A stretch of DNA of 64,000 nt from Epiperipatus broadwayi. Taxonomy: Eukaryota > Onychophora > Udeonychophora > Euonychophora > Peripatidae. A program made the translations under genes and the position numbers. The stretch covers positions 310,001-374,000 of the forward strand of contig JAQFVV010006294.1 of NCBI GenBank assembly GCA_028023455.1, written 5' to 3'. The notes under the pieces are model-generated. The model searched no databases and was not told the origin of the DNA. It saw only the letters and a program-made list of their open reading frames with translations. Below, piece by piece: positions 1-13,553 of this stretch. Position 1 is the stretch's first letter, and each line of letters opens with the position of its first letter.

Positions 1-932
1 ACAATTAAATCCCCTTGTTTTTTGCTGACATTACTTATGTGTGATAAGGCACTTTTCTCAATGGGAAAATAATTTTTACTGATACAAAAATATTAAATAA
101 AAATTAGTTAAAATTTCTTTACTGTATTTTAAATAATGTACTCATCATTTTCAAATTATTTTTAATTATAAGTTGAATAAAATTTGTATTTTCTTTTTAT
201 GGAGATGGTTTACATTCTTGAAAACAATCCTTGTGTCAGAAATTCTATAAGGATATTGAATAAAATAGATAAGGTATATATATTTTTTAATTATATTTTG
301 TTACTGTATATTTTCTAAGTATGTCTTTAGTCACATAATGAATAAATCTTGTACGGTACATATTTCTTAAAGTAAATAATGTCATTCTATCTTAAGAGAA
401 TGACTTTCTTTCATATGGTTACTATCCTATGACATAATTAATCTTACAAAATTGCCATTATTTGGATTTTTTTTTTTTTTTTAAATCTTTTTTTTTTCCA
501 ACATTACATTAGCAAATAGTTTGATTGTTAACTGAAGTAGTGGGTTCAAATTGAGAATTACTGCAGCAAATTTTCTTACAAAGGCTTCTCATGGTCAAAA
601 TATATATTTCATGAATTTTCAAATTACACTTAAATTTAAAATTAAATAATATGAACAAAATAATTAATTTTAAAATTCTATGATAAACTTGGTATTTATT
701 ATATAGCACTTTAAAATTTCTATAGAGTCTTATTTTTATATTTAGGTATATATATAATACAGATTTGTAATTATATTAAAATTCTTATATTTTAATCACT
801 TAAGTAATAATAATCTCTTTCCTAAATCTTTATTCATAAATGCTTTCATTTTTTTATTATGTATATGCATTCAAATATTTTTCTCTCTCAAGAAGACTGT
901 TGTATAGTCAAAATTACATACTTTAATTAAAC
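1..932. other. AT-rich DNA, nothing recognised
   Basis: The stretch is made of A/T runs and short tandem T tracts with almost no CpG. No open frame has coding character. A 66-codon minus-strand frame at 509-709 is rich in I, L, F and N, as expected of random AT-rich sequence. Confidence 0.6.
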
Positions 933-1850
933 CAGAGGTAGCAACATTTTCAATCTGGCGGGCCAATTTCAACTTTCTCTTTTTAAACAAGGGTCATAAT
1001 TTTTTATGAATTAAAAATAAGTAACATCATTAGTATTAACATCCATCCCACATTTAATTACAAGTTTTCAATTCACTTTACAACTGTTCTTCACGTGACA
1101 TATTTATATTTTCAAATTTCTTTTTATGTGCTAGGTAGAATAAGTCTGCAGCAGTTTTCAAATATAATCTTACAGATTTTCAGCTTTTTTTTTTTTTTTA
1201 ATAATGTAACATATTTTTATGGAATTTTCTGATTTCTTTGTACTTTTTATACAACATGTCAACCACTTGATGAAGCCCACTATCAAGTTTTCTATTTTAA
1301 TATTTGTTTTTTCCCCAACAATTTTGCTGTAATCAGAATGCTTTCATTGAAATAATTTCCAGACATATGCACATCGACTTACTACTTTTTATGAATAAAA
1401 AAAATGTGTTGGTCTATTTCTTTTGACATGTACAATTTTCTCTGTCAATGTTTTTTTTATCCTACTCAGTGTAGCCATCCTAAGAAAAAAAATTAAATGC
1501 AATATAATAATAAAATGAGGTAAATTTGAGTTTTATTCTTATGAAAATCTCTATAAAAGCAAACAAAATACTCTCTGTATCAGATTAAATCAGTAGTTAG
1601 ATATACCAGCCAATATATATAATTTATTGGAATATTGTATCTCTGATAGAATGATTAAGAATTATTATAAAAGATAGAAAAAAAGATGCAGTTAAAAAAA
1701 TAACATTTTATTTTACTTAACTCTTCATTCAATATTTGCACCATATGTGTGTCTAAATATAAGTTTTACACAGTAGCATTTTATATACATTTTTAAAAAA
1801 GTTTGTGGGCAGATTGAAAGCTTTCAAGGGTCAGAGATTCCCCACCCCTG
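933..1850 (-). mobile_element. Non-autonomous hAT-like transposon, internally deleted
   Basis: The termini CAGAGGTAGC (left) and CCCACCCCTG (right; CAGGGGTGGG on the minus strand) have the CAGRGGTR form of hAT inverted repeats. Read on the minus strand, the element aligns along most of its length with the larger element at 38771-41356. It shares the same 5' region, the same segment ending in GGATRGCTACACTGARTARG, and a remnant of the transposase N-terminus near 1120-1330, and it lacks the rest of the coding region. AT-rich flanks show only a weak candidate 8-bp duplication (aattaaac/ctttaaac), so the target duplication has probably decayed. It carries no intact ORF and must have been mobilised in trans. 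The class assignment rests on the termini and on the BED-finger remnant in the sister copy. Confidence 0.72.
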
Positions 1851-4800
1851 CTTTAAACTAATCAAAATTATCTGGAAATAAATGCATAAAGAATAGATTA
1901 CATACATTATAATGGTACAGAAAGAGCTCAGCATACATCTATCAAATATATAAAAGTAGTAAACTTGATCTTCAATCAGATTTTAAAGGATAATGATCTT
2001 GTGTACATCTTTTTTGCATACCAAAATTTATTACAACAAAAGCAAAATGGCAGTATGCATATGCATGAATATACTGTTATAATTTTATTCCTAATAATAT
2101 ACACATTCCCAAAGAAAAGAAACATTTATATTGAAGTAGCCTCTATCCTCTGGATAAGACAACTATTCATTAAGCATGCATATATATCAATACTTTTTGC
2201 AACACCAGCTATAGAAATCAAATCAGACACTCAATTTATCAAACATAATCAATTCAATCAATGAAGTTAATTACATATAGACAAAGAATATTAAAATGAG
2301 AAGTTATTTTTAATAAAAAATATTTAATTAATAATAATAATGGTTCATATGTTTAATAATGTGCACTAATTTATATATATATGCTTGCTTTCATCTAATA
2401 GCTATATATACAAAATGTTTAATCAAAAGATAAATCCAGATGTTTAGCTTTTTCAACTGCTAAATCAAACAACTATAACTTATTACATGTAAATCAATCA
2501 ACAAAAAAATAAAAAATGAATCACTAACTTTTTTAGATGCAGCCAAGAATTTGATAAACATGTAAATAATTAACATTTCATTAATAAAAGAAGTTTCTTT
2601 TTTTTTTAAAGCAAATTTTGAATTTTTCTAATTAATTCTAAAAATTATTTTATTTGGAAAGACAAAAAACCATTTAATTTCTCTTTTACAGTTAATGAAA
2701 TAAATAAAATTTATACAACCTAATAAAATATTTAAGTTTATACTAACTTGCTTTGTGTATTACCACACACACATGTATATGTCAAATCAACAATCTACAA
2801 GGTAAAAAAAAAATTATTTAACCTTCCATACATATTACCATTTTGTTTGGGCTTAATAGTTTCTTTTGGTTCATATGTTGAATCTCACTACTAGAGTAAA
2901 TAAAGTATTTTGATAATATTTTTTGTTATGCATTTGGTTATTTCCAATTCTAATTGGTATAATTTTTAATAGACAACAGTTAGGATTAAATAAAATCAAA
3001 ACTTTTCCAGTTTTACAATGAAATTACATTCACAAAGCCCTGACAGCTATTTTTTCTACTGAGCTTTCAAAAGAAAAAACTTTTTCCTCCTCTCAACATG
3101 CTTCTATAAATTTGAAAAAAAAAATTTCTGTGTAATAAAACTTAAATTATAAAAGTAAATTATTATCATTATTATTTATAACATATTTTTTATATTTTGT
3201 ACTTCTTAGTTTTACAAGGAACTTTATACAAAACTAATCAAAGAATATTAGAATGAGTATTTTCAATAGCATTCAGTGAATTATACTATTATTAGGAGCA
3301 TTTACAATAAAATAGGAAACAGAAAATACATCTCATTAGAGATTAGAGCACTGATGGACAAGTGCCCATCGAATATATTGTCTAGACCATAAGTGATTGT
3401 GTGATGAAAAGATTTTTCTTTTTTGTAGTAATATTTTTTAACATATCACATATGAATTTTTAAATTTTTTAAAAATTAATTAATAGTTGATTATTTTCTT
3501 TAGTTGGCATACGTATTATTCTTTTATGTAATTGATCAACAAGGACTAAGAGTTTTGTTGGTGGTGTGATGATTCTTGTAACAATTTCTAGTATGTGATA
3601 TTCTTTGTGTATATGATATCCATTTTTGTACAGGGTCTATTTCTAAGCTGTTTAGTTTAGCTAATAAATGTAAATTTCTGAGAATAAAAATTATGTTATT
3701 CTTGTATGTAATAGGATTCTTATTGTTCTTTTGTGTAGTGTTACATGGTATATGTAATTTAAATCAAGAATAGATATTATTGCTGCATGGTTTGAGAGAG
3801 GAGATGGGACTAGCTAAATTTTTAATATGTGGTGAAATGATGGTGAATAAAATACTAGATCTATAAGTGATGAGTATCTGTCATTATTGAATGAAACAGA
3901 ATTACTTCGCAGAAATCTTTCATTGCTAAGAAGTGGACTATTGATGAGATGCAATCATTTATTCACAAATGTAGAATATGACATGTTAAAGTCTCTCATC
4001 AGCATGAGTGGCTAAGAGGAGGTAGCAAATAATAAAGTTGTGTTTTGAATAATTCTGGTAGTAGTATTCTGGTTAAGAGGCATATACACAAACATTACAT
4101 TTAAATTTATGGTGTTATGTTGTATTATGAATATTATTGCATGAGTTAAATGGGCATGATTTCATGATTATTACTTCTATCCTGCTGAAAGTGTAGATGT
4201 AAATTCAGAGAATGCTGAGAAACTCAGTTTGTTCAGATAGTTAGAAGAATCAATTTGTTATCCACTGTAGATCTTAGTTTTTACTAATCTTAATATATGT
4301 GTTTGCACTATGTCTAATCACTTAATTAACTGGTAATTTTTTGCCACAGAATTCAACCCCCTGTTATGTATTCTTACTTTTGGTTTCATTATATATATTA
4401 TTATTCTACCTTGCCTTCCTCTTAATGTTTTGTATTTCTTATATTAAAAGATTTAAAGAATTTAGATTTTTGATACTATTTATATTTCATACTGATAATA
4501 CTTGGGGTTTTTTTTTTTTTAATTTTATATTTAATTTATAGATATATTTTAAATTTTATATTGTGTAGTTGAAATATTTGCTTCCAAATACATAATGTCT
4601 ATTTCACATGTTGAACATTTTACACTTCTTATATTGAAAAATTTGAAAAAGTTAGGATTTTAATTTTCTTAAACATATTTCATATAGGTTTTTGATATTC
4701 TTATTATTAATATTCCAGACATATGAAATGTTTTAGGCATCTATTATATGGTAAAAAAATTTAGATTTTCTACTTTATAAATATTAGATTGTGCATATAC

Positions 4801-5584
4801 ATTTTTCTTGTTAAAAAAGAAAATATTTTTTTTAGTTTGGCACTCCATACAAAAATGTATAACATTAATGTATGTGAATTTCATCTATCATGTTTTTCTT
4901 ATAAATATTTATATACACAAACAGTGATAATAAGGCAATGGAGAAATATCCAAATGTTAACACAGATATATCTCTAGCACGTGTTGAGCAAAAGTGATTT
5001 GTGAAGTATATGTCTAGTGAGAGATAGAGTGAACTGACTTTATGTGCTGCTGGGTAGTTATGATATAGTGGAGATAGTGGAGTTAAGATGAAATATGAAC
5101 TGGAAAAAAAACATTTTGAAAAATTTATGGATTATTTATTTTTTCATAAGATGTTAAAAATGGATGTAACCTAGTCCCTACTTTGCATGAAGATGGCATA
5201 ATAGAGAAATATCAAACGATCAACAAAAGCATGGAGATTTATGTGTTCAATCCTTCTAGCTTATCTTATGAGATAGATGCACTGATTAAAAACAAGACCT
5301 ATCATTTTTTACACCCCCACCGCAGAAAAAGGATTATATTTCTGCCTTGCCAGAATATAATTATATGTTTTCTGACTATATAAAAGTATCCTATTTAATA
5401 ATTATGTGTATTTAATACTTTCAAATAAAAGAGATAAAATATATTTTATACAATATTCTAGCTTATTCCAATTTATTATTAAAGATATTGAAGAGCTTGG
5501 CATTGCTGATGAAAAGAGTGCTTTTTAAATCAGTCCTGCAAGTCTTGTATCATCATAAATTATAATTTAGGGATTGACTATTGT
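1851..5584. other. AT-rich DNA, no supported gene
   Basis: Several short open frames (1965-2264, 4341-4541, 4789-4977, 5183-5383) are rich in I, F, L, Y, N and K and lack any recognisable motif or splice context. The sequence is compatible with decayed intronic or intergenic DNA. Confidence 0.6.
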
Positions 5585-5690
5585 ATATCATCATCATCAA
5601 CCATTATCAATCCACTGCAGAATGAAGGTTTACCCAAGTTTAATCCACCTTCGATCTCTAGCCTCTCTTCTCCATATATATATATATCAT
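5585..5690 (-). mobile_element. RTE LINE 3'-end fragment
   Basis: The segment begins with a CATCATCATCAACCATTATC tail and continues with a sequence matching the reverse complement of the 3' end of the RTE copy at 16653-19926 (the CTGCAGTGGATTGATAATGG region). Only about 100 bp is present, so this is a severely 5'-truncated minus-strand insertion, typical of LINE retrotransposition. The GAT-type microsatellite lies at the 3' end, as in the other copies. Confidence 0.8.
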
Positions 5691-6158
5691 CTAATATTTT
5701 TATTTCACAGTGAGCTCATTAAAGAATGTTTCAATGTAATTCATATGTTTATATATTACATATAATAATTGATAAATTTTATTATATTCATACAATGTTG
5801 AGGTTAATTTTAATTTGATTTTTTAAAACAATATATACATATTATAAAATCGATATGTAATCTTATAAAAGTTATCTACTACATCAAAAAAATAAGGTAC
5901 ATGTGAGTTTTCAAGTAAATCAAGATGGCAGTCCGTATTTTTTGCTAAATATACAGTTTCAGAACACACACACACCTTTCCCCAAAAATATGTTTACAAG
6001 AAAATGCCTGTTACAAAACATATTTAATAATTACATTTTATTTTTTATTACTGTTACTTTAAAAAAATAAATCATTATGGAAAAATTAATTACAATATTT
6101 ACAGTTGCTTTTCTTTTTTCTTTTTGGAATAACTTATTAACAGATACATTATTTACAC
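5691..6158. other. AT-rich DNA, nothing recognised
   Basis: Only AT-rich sequence with a short CA repeat near 5968 is seen. Confidence 0.6.
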
Positions 6159-6182
6159 TTTATTCATGTCCATGGAGTGCAA

Positions 6183-6260
6183 TCATATCATGCCCATTAG
6201 CACAGACTTTTCAGGATAGCAGGATCCAGTACCTCTGGAAATAGTCCATTGCATCATGTT
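6183..6260 (-). other. Candidate terminal exon with close poly(A) signal
   Basis: On the minus strand a good 3' splice-site context (pyrimidine-rich, ending TTTTCTGTCATAG) precedes a 78-nt segment that is open for 25 codons and ends in TGA at 6183-6185. One other frame is also open for part of it. A canonical AATAAA lies about 20 nt downstream (TTTATT on the plus strand at 6159-6164). The segment is richer in G+C than its surroundings. No protein family is recognised and no partner exon is certain. In AT-rich DNA such combinations can arise by chance, so this is a weak candidate. Confidence 0.2.
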
Positions 6261-7547
6261 CTATGACAGAAAAGTACTAAATGTTTATCATTATCACAAA
6301 TTACCAAAAAAAAAAACTGCTAACAAAAAAAAAAAAAAAAACACGCTGAATTCATCACTTCCCATGCTATAAGTAAAAAAAAAAGCTTCTTAATGAAATT
6401 TATCAGAATTTGTTCCTTTTGTTAAATTTAATAACTGATTTATTAATTTTGTTTTAACTTAACAACTAACACATCTTCATTAGATTATAGTCCCTCAAAA
6501 CTGTACATTTATCAAAAATACAAGATGCCGAATATCAAAAATAATTAGCGAGAAAAATAAACAAAATTTAAAAATTGAATGAACAAACTACTATTTGTAT
6601 TATAGACAACTTGCAAACCTTATAATTTTATGCCACTATTTATTAATTTTGTCAATAATGTTTGTGACTGCATATGTACTTTTAGTCTGGATAATAAAAT
6701 CAGGATTTTATACCTTAAATTATGTTTTTTTTTTTCTTTCTAACAAATATTTGATAAAAACAAGTACATGATGTAATTAGTATCAATGAAAATTTCGTTT
6801 CATGCTTAAATACATTCTAATAGATTAATCTAATCACCATCTTTTATTTTTCATGTGAGACATTTTAAAAATTTGATCAAGTAAATGTTCAAAAGAAAAT
6901 TATAGTTTTAACTTCTTCTGCATGGCTGTGTGTGTCTATGCACATATAAAAAATAAGGGATGAGTGATTGAATTAAACCTTTTATTTATTGGAACAATTG
7001 TTAAAAAGTAAAAATGCTACAGTATATATATATTGTTAAAACTGTCATTGATGATGGCCAAATATTATTTAAGTATTTGCTCACAGATCTGTCAAGAGAT
7101 ATTGAAAATGAATTATTGCATAGTATTTTTTTTTAAAGTACTACTTTAAAATATCCAACATTTTTATGATAAATTATGTAATAGCAATAATGAAAAACTT
7201 ACTGATGTTATCCTTTATTAATATACACACAAAGAATTAAATACTTCCTATGATTTTCAAAGATTATATCAAATAGAAAGATATTGGGAAAGGTGAAAAT
7301 TAAGATATTCTTTTTTTTTTTTAAAAAAAAACTTGAAGATTTCATTAGCTTTAAAATTAAAACATTTATTAAAATATACTTAAGAGATGGATTTCTAAAC
7401 TCCCCGGATAAAAATCCATGGATTTTTTTTTTTTTACCTGTTATCAATTCACAGGAAAAGTTATTTGAGACCAAAGACTGTTTTTACCTATATATTCATC
7501 ACATTATCACCATTTCTTATGCTTGCTCTTAACCGTTATTAAAACAG
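6261..7547. other. AT-rich DNA with homopolymer runs
   Basis: Poly-A and poly-T runs produce two overlapping opposite-strand frames at 7208-7532 that are strings of K/I or F. I see no gene. Confidence 0.6.
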
Positions 7548-7761
7548 GCAAAACTCTCTGTTGCCACTCACTGCAAGCCAGAGTAATCAATGGATGCCAG
7601 AAGGCTTGTGCATAAAATCCCCATCTAGTGCCTACTCATCCAGAAACTAGTTTGGGGATATTGGATGAGTAGGTACTAGATGGGGATTTTATGCACAAAC
7701 CTTCTAGCATCCATTGATTACTCTGGCTTGCACTGAGTGGCAATACATAGAGAGTTTTGCA
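7548..7761. repeat. Long hairpin, foldback-family unit
   Basis: Two arms of about 100 bp are near-perfect inverted copies meeting around 7651. GCAAAACTCTCTG at the left end matches AGAGAGTTTTGC at the right. The arm sequence, with GGCTTGTGCATAAAATCC and TGCCTACTCATCC, is the same family as the units at 47037-48303 and 53140-53526. The arms differ at only a few positions, so the duplication or insertion is fairly young. There is no coding content. Confidence 0.85.
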
Positions 7762-9361
7762 TTGTTTTATCTATATACTCGTAGGAGACAAAATAATATA
7801 CTTTTATTTATCAGACATTTCTTTCAAAAATAATAAACATTATTGCATAATTTTATCTATATATTTTTTTAAGTCATAAATGATTAAATTCAATAAATTA
7901 TTGAGTTTGAATGCTAATCCATATTCAGATGCAAACGAATTTATTACAAAGTGTGAACTTTTAATAACAAAATAGTTAATTAAGCAATCCACTGCAACAA
8001 TTTTTTCATTAATCTAACTGTATGTGGGAAAAAAAAATCAGTAACAAGAAATTTTGTTATCAAAATTTTAAAATAAATTGTCGGACATAGAAATAACATG
8101 TTCTAACATCCTTAAAAACTTATTTAGAAAATCAAATATTAAATAAAAATTTTATAAACAAATATGTACATATACAAGACGTAAATATATTTTTTTATAT
8201 TTTTCATATATCTATGTACATTAAATTAATTGTTCAAACAAGATATAATTAATTCAGTCAATCAAATTGTTAGTGATATACATTTAATGTTTTGATATCA
8301 TGTTAAAAAAAACCAGCCAGTTACCTATACATATTAATATTTTGAAGTTTATTTCTTATCCTTATTGCTCTGATGAGGCTGGTTTATTTCAATTTAAAAT
8401 TTGCTCTTTGCTAGACATCTTTATTGAAATCAAAAATATATTAATTACTAGCTGAAGCTTGTCATCTATCCTCACCATTATTTACATTTCCCATAGTAAC
8501 AGCTGGATAGGAATATATACATAACTGCTATTCATTGACTATGTAAATAGAGGTTTAACTCTCATCCTACTACTAAAACTAATGACCTAAATATTTCAAA
8601 CAAAGCTAACATAAGTTTGACACCAGATTAATAAACTATAGATTAATACTATTTTTAAAAGAAAAGCAATTTGGATTTAGAAAAGATAGCTATACAATAT
8701 AGTAAATGTAATTGAAATATTGGGAATTATTGTTGCAATACATCAGGAGACAAGCTTTTCTTTATTATCATTAATTTTATTTATTTTCTTATGAGAATGT
8801 AATTATTGTTATTTAATACAAAACTAATTTGTGGAAATAATATGCATATAAAAAGTAAATGTTTTATAGATTTGACTGAAAGGTATTACTGATGATGCAT
8901 TGCAACTATCAAGAAATGAGAGTTTAAGCAATTTTTCATTCTTATTTTTATCAAATAATATTGAATTACTAGCTGGAATGGATATGAGCCAGTTAACTAC
9001 CCCTCCCCCACTTTAAAACAAATTAGAACTTGGAAAAAAAACATTTCAGTCCAGATTTGAATCTCAAGTACCTTTAATTAAATATATATGCACACATCCT
9101 TTAACTCACCTTGTCCATAATAACTTAAAAATATAAACAAAAACAATTATCCACATAATAAAAATACTTTTGAAGAGATTAAATTTTAAAATAATCTTAT
9201 AAAAAATTTAACTTCCAGTCAAGTGAAAAAAAAATTATTTTTCATATGCATAATCTTTCAGCAAATTAACTTTTATAAAATAAAAGTACTATCAAAAGAA
9301 AATTAAGTCATATTAATAATAAAAATAAAAAAACATTTCTATACATTTGATTTTATATAAA
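7762..9361. other. AT-rich DNA, no supported gene
   Basis: No convincing ORF or repeat boundary is visible. Confidence 0.55.
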
Positions 9362-12142
9362 TCAATCATCAACATCAACCATCATCAATCCACTGCAGGA
9401 CGAAGGTCTCTCCAAGTTCAATCCATCCTCTGCACACTTCCTTATTTCATCCATCCAGCTCACATGTGGTCTCTTTCTGGATCTTTTATAATCTCTTGGA
9501 ATCCAGTTTAAAATTTCAATTGTCCATCTATTATCATCTCTTCTAGCAATATGTCCAGCCCAACTCCGCTTCAGTCTTTTAATTTTTTCAATGAGATCAG
9601 TAACACCTGTTTGTTCTCTTACCCATATATTGGTTTTCGATCTTTTCTTGTTATTCCCAACATGCATCTCTCCATACTTCTTTGAATAGTCTGAAGTCTC
9701 TGTATTGCTTTTCTATTAAGTGTACAAATATCAAATCCATAAATAATAACTGGTAAAACAACGTTTATTAAAAACCTTCCTTTTCAAACACATAGGCATA
9801 TTTCCTTTTAGTATCAAGTTATTTCTACCAAAAGCATTCCAACCAAGTTTAATTCTATGATTAATTTCATCCATTATGTTTACCTCTGTATTAATAATAT
9901 GACCAAGGTATTTGTAACTGTTAACTTCTTCTAACTCATCATAATCAATCTTTATTTTCATATTTTGAGAAAATCCATTAAACATTACATTAGTCTTTTT
10001 AACATTTATCTTTAGTCCTACTTTCATCTGATAAATCCTGCAACACTTCCTGCAGCTCTAAAGCATTATTTTCAAAAACAACTACACCATCTGCAAAATC
10101 TAAATGACTTAAATAGTTTTCATTTACTTTCACTCCTTTTAGCTTTCCATTTTAATCCACAAAATACTTCTTGCAGCACTGCTGTAAAAAGTTTTGGATA
10201 TGGAGTCACCCTGTCTTACACCCTTCTCAATGTTGACTTTCCCAGTATCATTATGTAATCTAATTGTTGCTGATGCACTTTTATAAATATTCTTTAAAAT
10301 ATGACAATATCCTGGATCTATACCTTGATGATCCAATGCTTTAATCACTGAAGAAATGTTTATAGAAACAAATACCTTTTCATAATCTACAAATCCAAAG
10401 CATAATGGCAACTCATATTCATTTGTCCTTTCAATAACTTCTCTCAATACCTGGATATGATCTACTGTGCTAAAATCACGTTAAAATCCAGCTTATTCTC
10501 TTGGTTGGTGGAAATCCTATGTTCTCTGTAGACTAGTTGTAATTATCTTGGTAAAAATTTTGTATAAAACTGATAAAAAACTGGTAGGTCTGTAATTTCA
10601 AATATCTTCTTTATCATCTTTTTTAAATATTAATATTAATACTGCATTCTTCCAATCATCTGGTACATCTTTATCGTTTAGACATTTGGTATATAAGATT
10701 GTTGAATTTTTTTCTATTTCTTCACCTGTTTCGTTTAATATATCAATTATAATTCCATCATTACCTGGAGCCTTTCTTTTCTTCATACATTTAATTGCAT
10801 GTCTCACTTCTTTATTTAAAATTATGGGCAATTCGGAAGATGTAATAGATATGAGATACTTGTTCTTTATTACTATATAATTCTTAATAAAAGTCTTCTA
10901 CCCATTTCATGATGTCATCTCTCTTTTTAGTAATAATTCAATCTTTTATTCTTATTGCAGATATAAATTTCCTACCAATACCAAAATGTTATTTTACACT
11001 CTTGAGACATTTATTCTCTTCTACAGCTTTCCTTACTAGTTCAGTTATACTTTCTTATATCATTTTCAACTCTTTTCTGCACCATTTTATAAAATTTAAG
11101 ATATTCAATCCTTTTTAATGCATTATTTTTATATAACTTCATATTCCTTCTTTTCTTCATAAATTCTCTAGTCTCAGTAGAAATTTTATTAGTCAATTGC
11201 TGCTTTTTTCTACCAGCTATCTTTGTTGCAGTTTTTAAAAGTGTATCAATTATTTTCATATTAACTTCATTCAAATCTGAATCATGTTCAAAATCTACTA
11301 ATATTTGAAACCGATTTGTATGTTCTAGCTTAAATTCATTAGAATGTTTTTGAAGATTAGGAATATCAACCGTAAATATTGATTTTCTTAATCCTTCATT
11401 TGGATACTTCCATGTCCATTTCCTTTTAACATTTTTCTCACAAAAAGAATTCATAATATAAAGTTTTTCTTTTTCTGCAAACTCCACAAGTCTATGTCCT
11501 CTCTCATTTCCATTACCATAACCAAAATTACCTACAGCACTTTCATTTTTCATTTGTTTACCAATTCTAGCATTAAAGTCTCCCATAACAATTTTAAAAT
11601 GTTGTTTATTCTGATCAAAAGCTTTTTGTACATCCATATAAAAATCTTCTACTATTTCATCACTATGGGAACTTGTTGGGGCATAAACCTGAATTATTTG
11701 CATTTGGTATCCGCTATTAAGTTTGTATAACTAATCTTGCCACTCTGCCTGATACACCATCAATCTCCACAATGTTGTTCTTCCATTTTTTATTTATAAT
11801 GAATCCTACTCCACTTGTATTTCCAATATTTGTGCCTTTATAATACAGTACATGTCCACTTTTTAAATCAATTGTCTCTTCATCTTTTCTTCTAACTTCA
11901 CAAAGTCCAATAACGTCCCATTTAATATAAAACAGTTCTTCTTCTAATTCTTGCAATCTTTCTTCGCTTGAAAGTGATAGGCAATTGTAAGCACCTAAAT
12001 AAAAAGTCATCATCAAACAGCAGCCTGGGTCTGCAAGCAGGGGATTCTTGGCACCCTCCGCCTTCGACCTCCAACCGCTGCCTTGGTTGGTGACTTTACA
12101 GCCTCCTGGGAATAAGGGCCATGATTTATTTTTGTCTGTCAT
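9362..12142 (-). pseudogene. Broken RTE endonuclease-reverse transcriptase ORF
   Basis: Surviving open segments in order are 12142-11717 (N-terminus and start of the APE-type endonuclease, including the GLCEVRR motif), 11703-11041 (VMGDFNARIG endonuclease motif and linker), 10831-10598 (start of the RT domain, KAPGNDG), 10447-10139 (FVDYEKVF and GVRQGDS), 10027-9731 (thumb region) and 9667-9362 (C-terminal WAGHIARRDDNRW). Frameshifts and stops separate them. The segment that should carry the endonuclease SDHR motif is deleted between NEG and IFTVDIPNL. The metal-binding Glu of the GLCEVRR motif is kept here, whereas the longer plus-strand copy has Asp. Dead on several counts. Confidence 0.9.
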
Positions 12143-12397
12143 AATTGTATATATCTACTGGAAAAATATTTATCATTTACACGAACATTCATTCTGCCTT
12201 ATCAGGCATCTGTGAAGAAAGACCATGGTGTTTCCTGATCTTAAACTCAGAGGTACAAAGCCAATAAACTCACCATTGTGGCTAATGCGTGTTGGTGAGC
12301 AGCCCATCCATGTTCATATACTATATGAATAATCACATGGTAATAACAGCTGCAACGACAAGAACGTATGGAATCAAATGGTCTCCTTTCAGTTAAT
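9362..12397 (-). mobile_element. RTE-clade LINE, minus-strand decayed copy
   Basis: This is a near full-length copy of the element at 16653-19926 in opposite orientation. Its 5' end, TTAACTGAAAGGAGACC, lies near 12397 and the 3' GAT-rich tail is at 9362-9385. Relative to the plus copy it lacks about 50 bp of the 5' untranslated leader and about 150 bp of the endonuclease region. The coding region is broken into six frames, so it cannot mobilise itself. The full span from leader to tail shows it was not strongly 5'-truncated on arrival. Confidence 0.92.
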
Positions 12398-12969
12398 AGC
12401 AAACTCCTTTCTACAATAATCAATAATAAGGTCTAAATTAAACAAATGGTGTGTATATCCAAATTGTTATTAATCTATATATTTTTACATTAAATTTATA
12501 TAAGTGTGTATACAGGTATCAATGTTATAAAGGGGTAACTAAAGTTTAATAGCCTTGACTTTAAATATTATGATGTTAGAATAAATTAAATAATGACACT
12601 GCTGGCAATGGTAAAAAAAATCATATTAATCACTATTTTTAAAAGAACAATTTTTCAAATTTTACTGCAATAATATTGAAGCACTCAAATCTGTTGCACA
12701 CATTTGGCTTCACTTTCTAATAATGTTTGAAACCTCCAAACATGGGTTCAAACCTAACCATTTAATTATAGACCACTGGGGAGTGAAGGTATACCAATGC
12801 ACGTGATTGTTTATGTATTTGTAAACTTTAAATTCATTTAAAATTAATATGCATAAAAAAAATTATATATTTTCATTACGGTAAACAATCATGCATATGT
12901 GTGTGTAACAGATAAACTTTAATAATTTAAAGCGTTGCATAATGTATATTTTATTCATACATATATTTT
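12398..12969. other. AT-rich DNA, nothing recognised
   Basis: A GGGTTCAAACC string near 12745 resembles a tRNA B box but has no tRNA-like context around it. Confidence 0.5.
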
Positions 12970-13230
12970 AATAGAGAGAAAGTTCGAGAGTGTGACGTAA
13001 AATTAGTAAATAAAAGACTTACCGTCTTCCAAATTCTAAAAAAAAATCTGTTTTATTATAATATAGATTTATTTAAACGTCATGTTAGAACGTTGATTCC
13101 GCAGGTCTATTTTCAGCCTAAAGTAGATCAAAACCAACTCTCGAACTTAATCTCGTTTGTAGTCCAAAATATGCTGTATTATTGTAGTTATTAAAACATC
13201 CGGGAACTACCCATCGGCGGTGACAACGAG

Positions 13231-13238
13231 TATAAATA
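13231..13238 (+). promoter_or_regulatory. TATA box candidate
   Basis: TATAAATA lies in a CG-containing context (ACAACGAGTATAAATACAAC), 275 bp upstream of the candidate start codon at 13506. A start site about 30 bp downstream would give a leader of roughly 245 nt containing several short upstream ATG frames. Confidence 0.35.
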
Positions 13239-13505
13239 CAACCACATTTTCTAACTAAAGAGGAGACATGTCATTTTTTTTCTAACGCGTTGCTAAGGGG
13301 AAGTCACACCCCTCTGAACGGTAACATGACGAGCTAGTAAAACATAGATTTGCTCCCCCGGATCTCTCCAAAAATCTAACCGATGCCTAAATACTCGGAA
13401 ACCATCGTTCATAAATTACTGCCAAAATGAACTTTATATTGAATAAAGAATGGACTGAAACCTTAATTTCGTCAATTTGTAGCTAAATTAACTCTTTTAT
13501 CAAAC

Positions 13506-13553
13506 ATGGAACCAACACGTGCGCACCCGGCTGGAAATTCATCGGAAAGAAAG
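13506..13553 (+). CDS. Candidate first coding exon (16 codons)
   Basis: An ATG in good context (AACATGG) opens 16 codons of polar, proline- and alanine-containing sequence (MEPTRAHPAGNSSERK). It runs directly into a splice donor, AAAG/GTAATC, ending in phase 0. The exon lies in the CpG island downstream of the TATA box. Codon content (CGT, GCG, CCG, TCG) is unlike random AT-rich sequence. The exon at 54562-54624 is phase 0 at both ends and could be joined to it. The protein family is not recognised. An alternative is a non-coding transcript or a chance ATG in a GC-richer patch. Confidence 0.33.

Noticed and set aside
1965-2264. 99-codon plus-strand ORF
   Set aside because: Composition is I/L/F/Y/N/K only, there is no motif or splice context, and it is expected by chance in AT-rich DNA.
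7208-7532. Overlapping ORFs on both strands
   Set aside because: Both arise from poly-A/poly-T runs translated as K/I or F strings.
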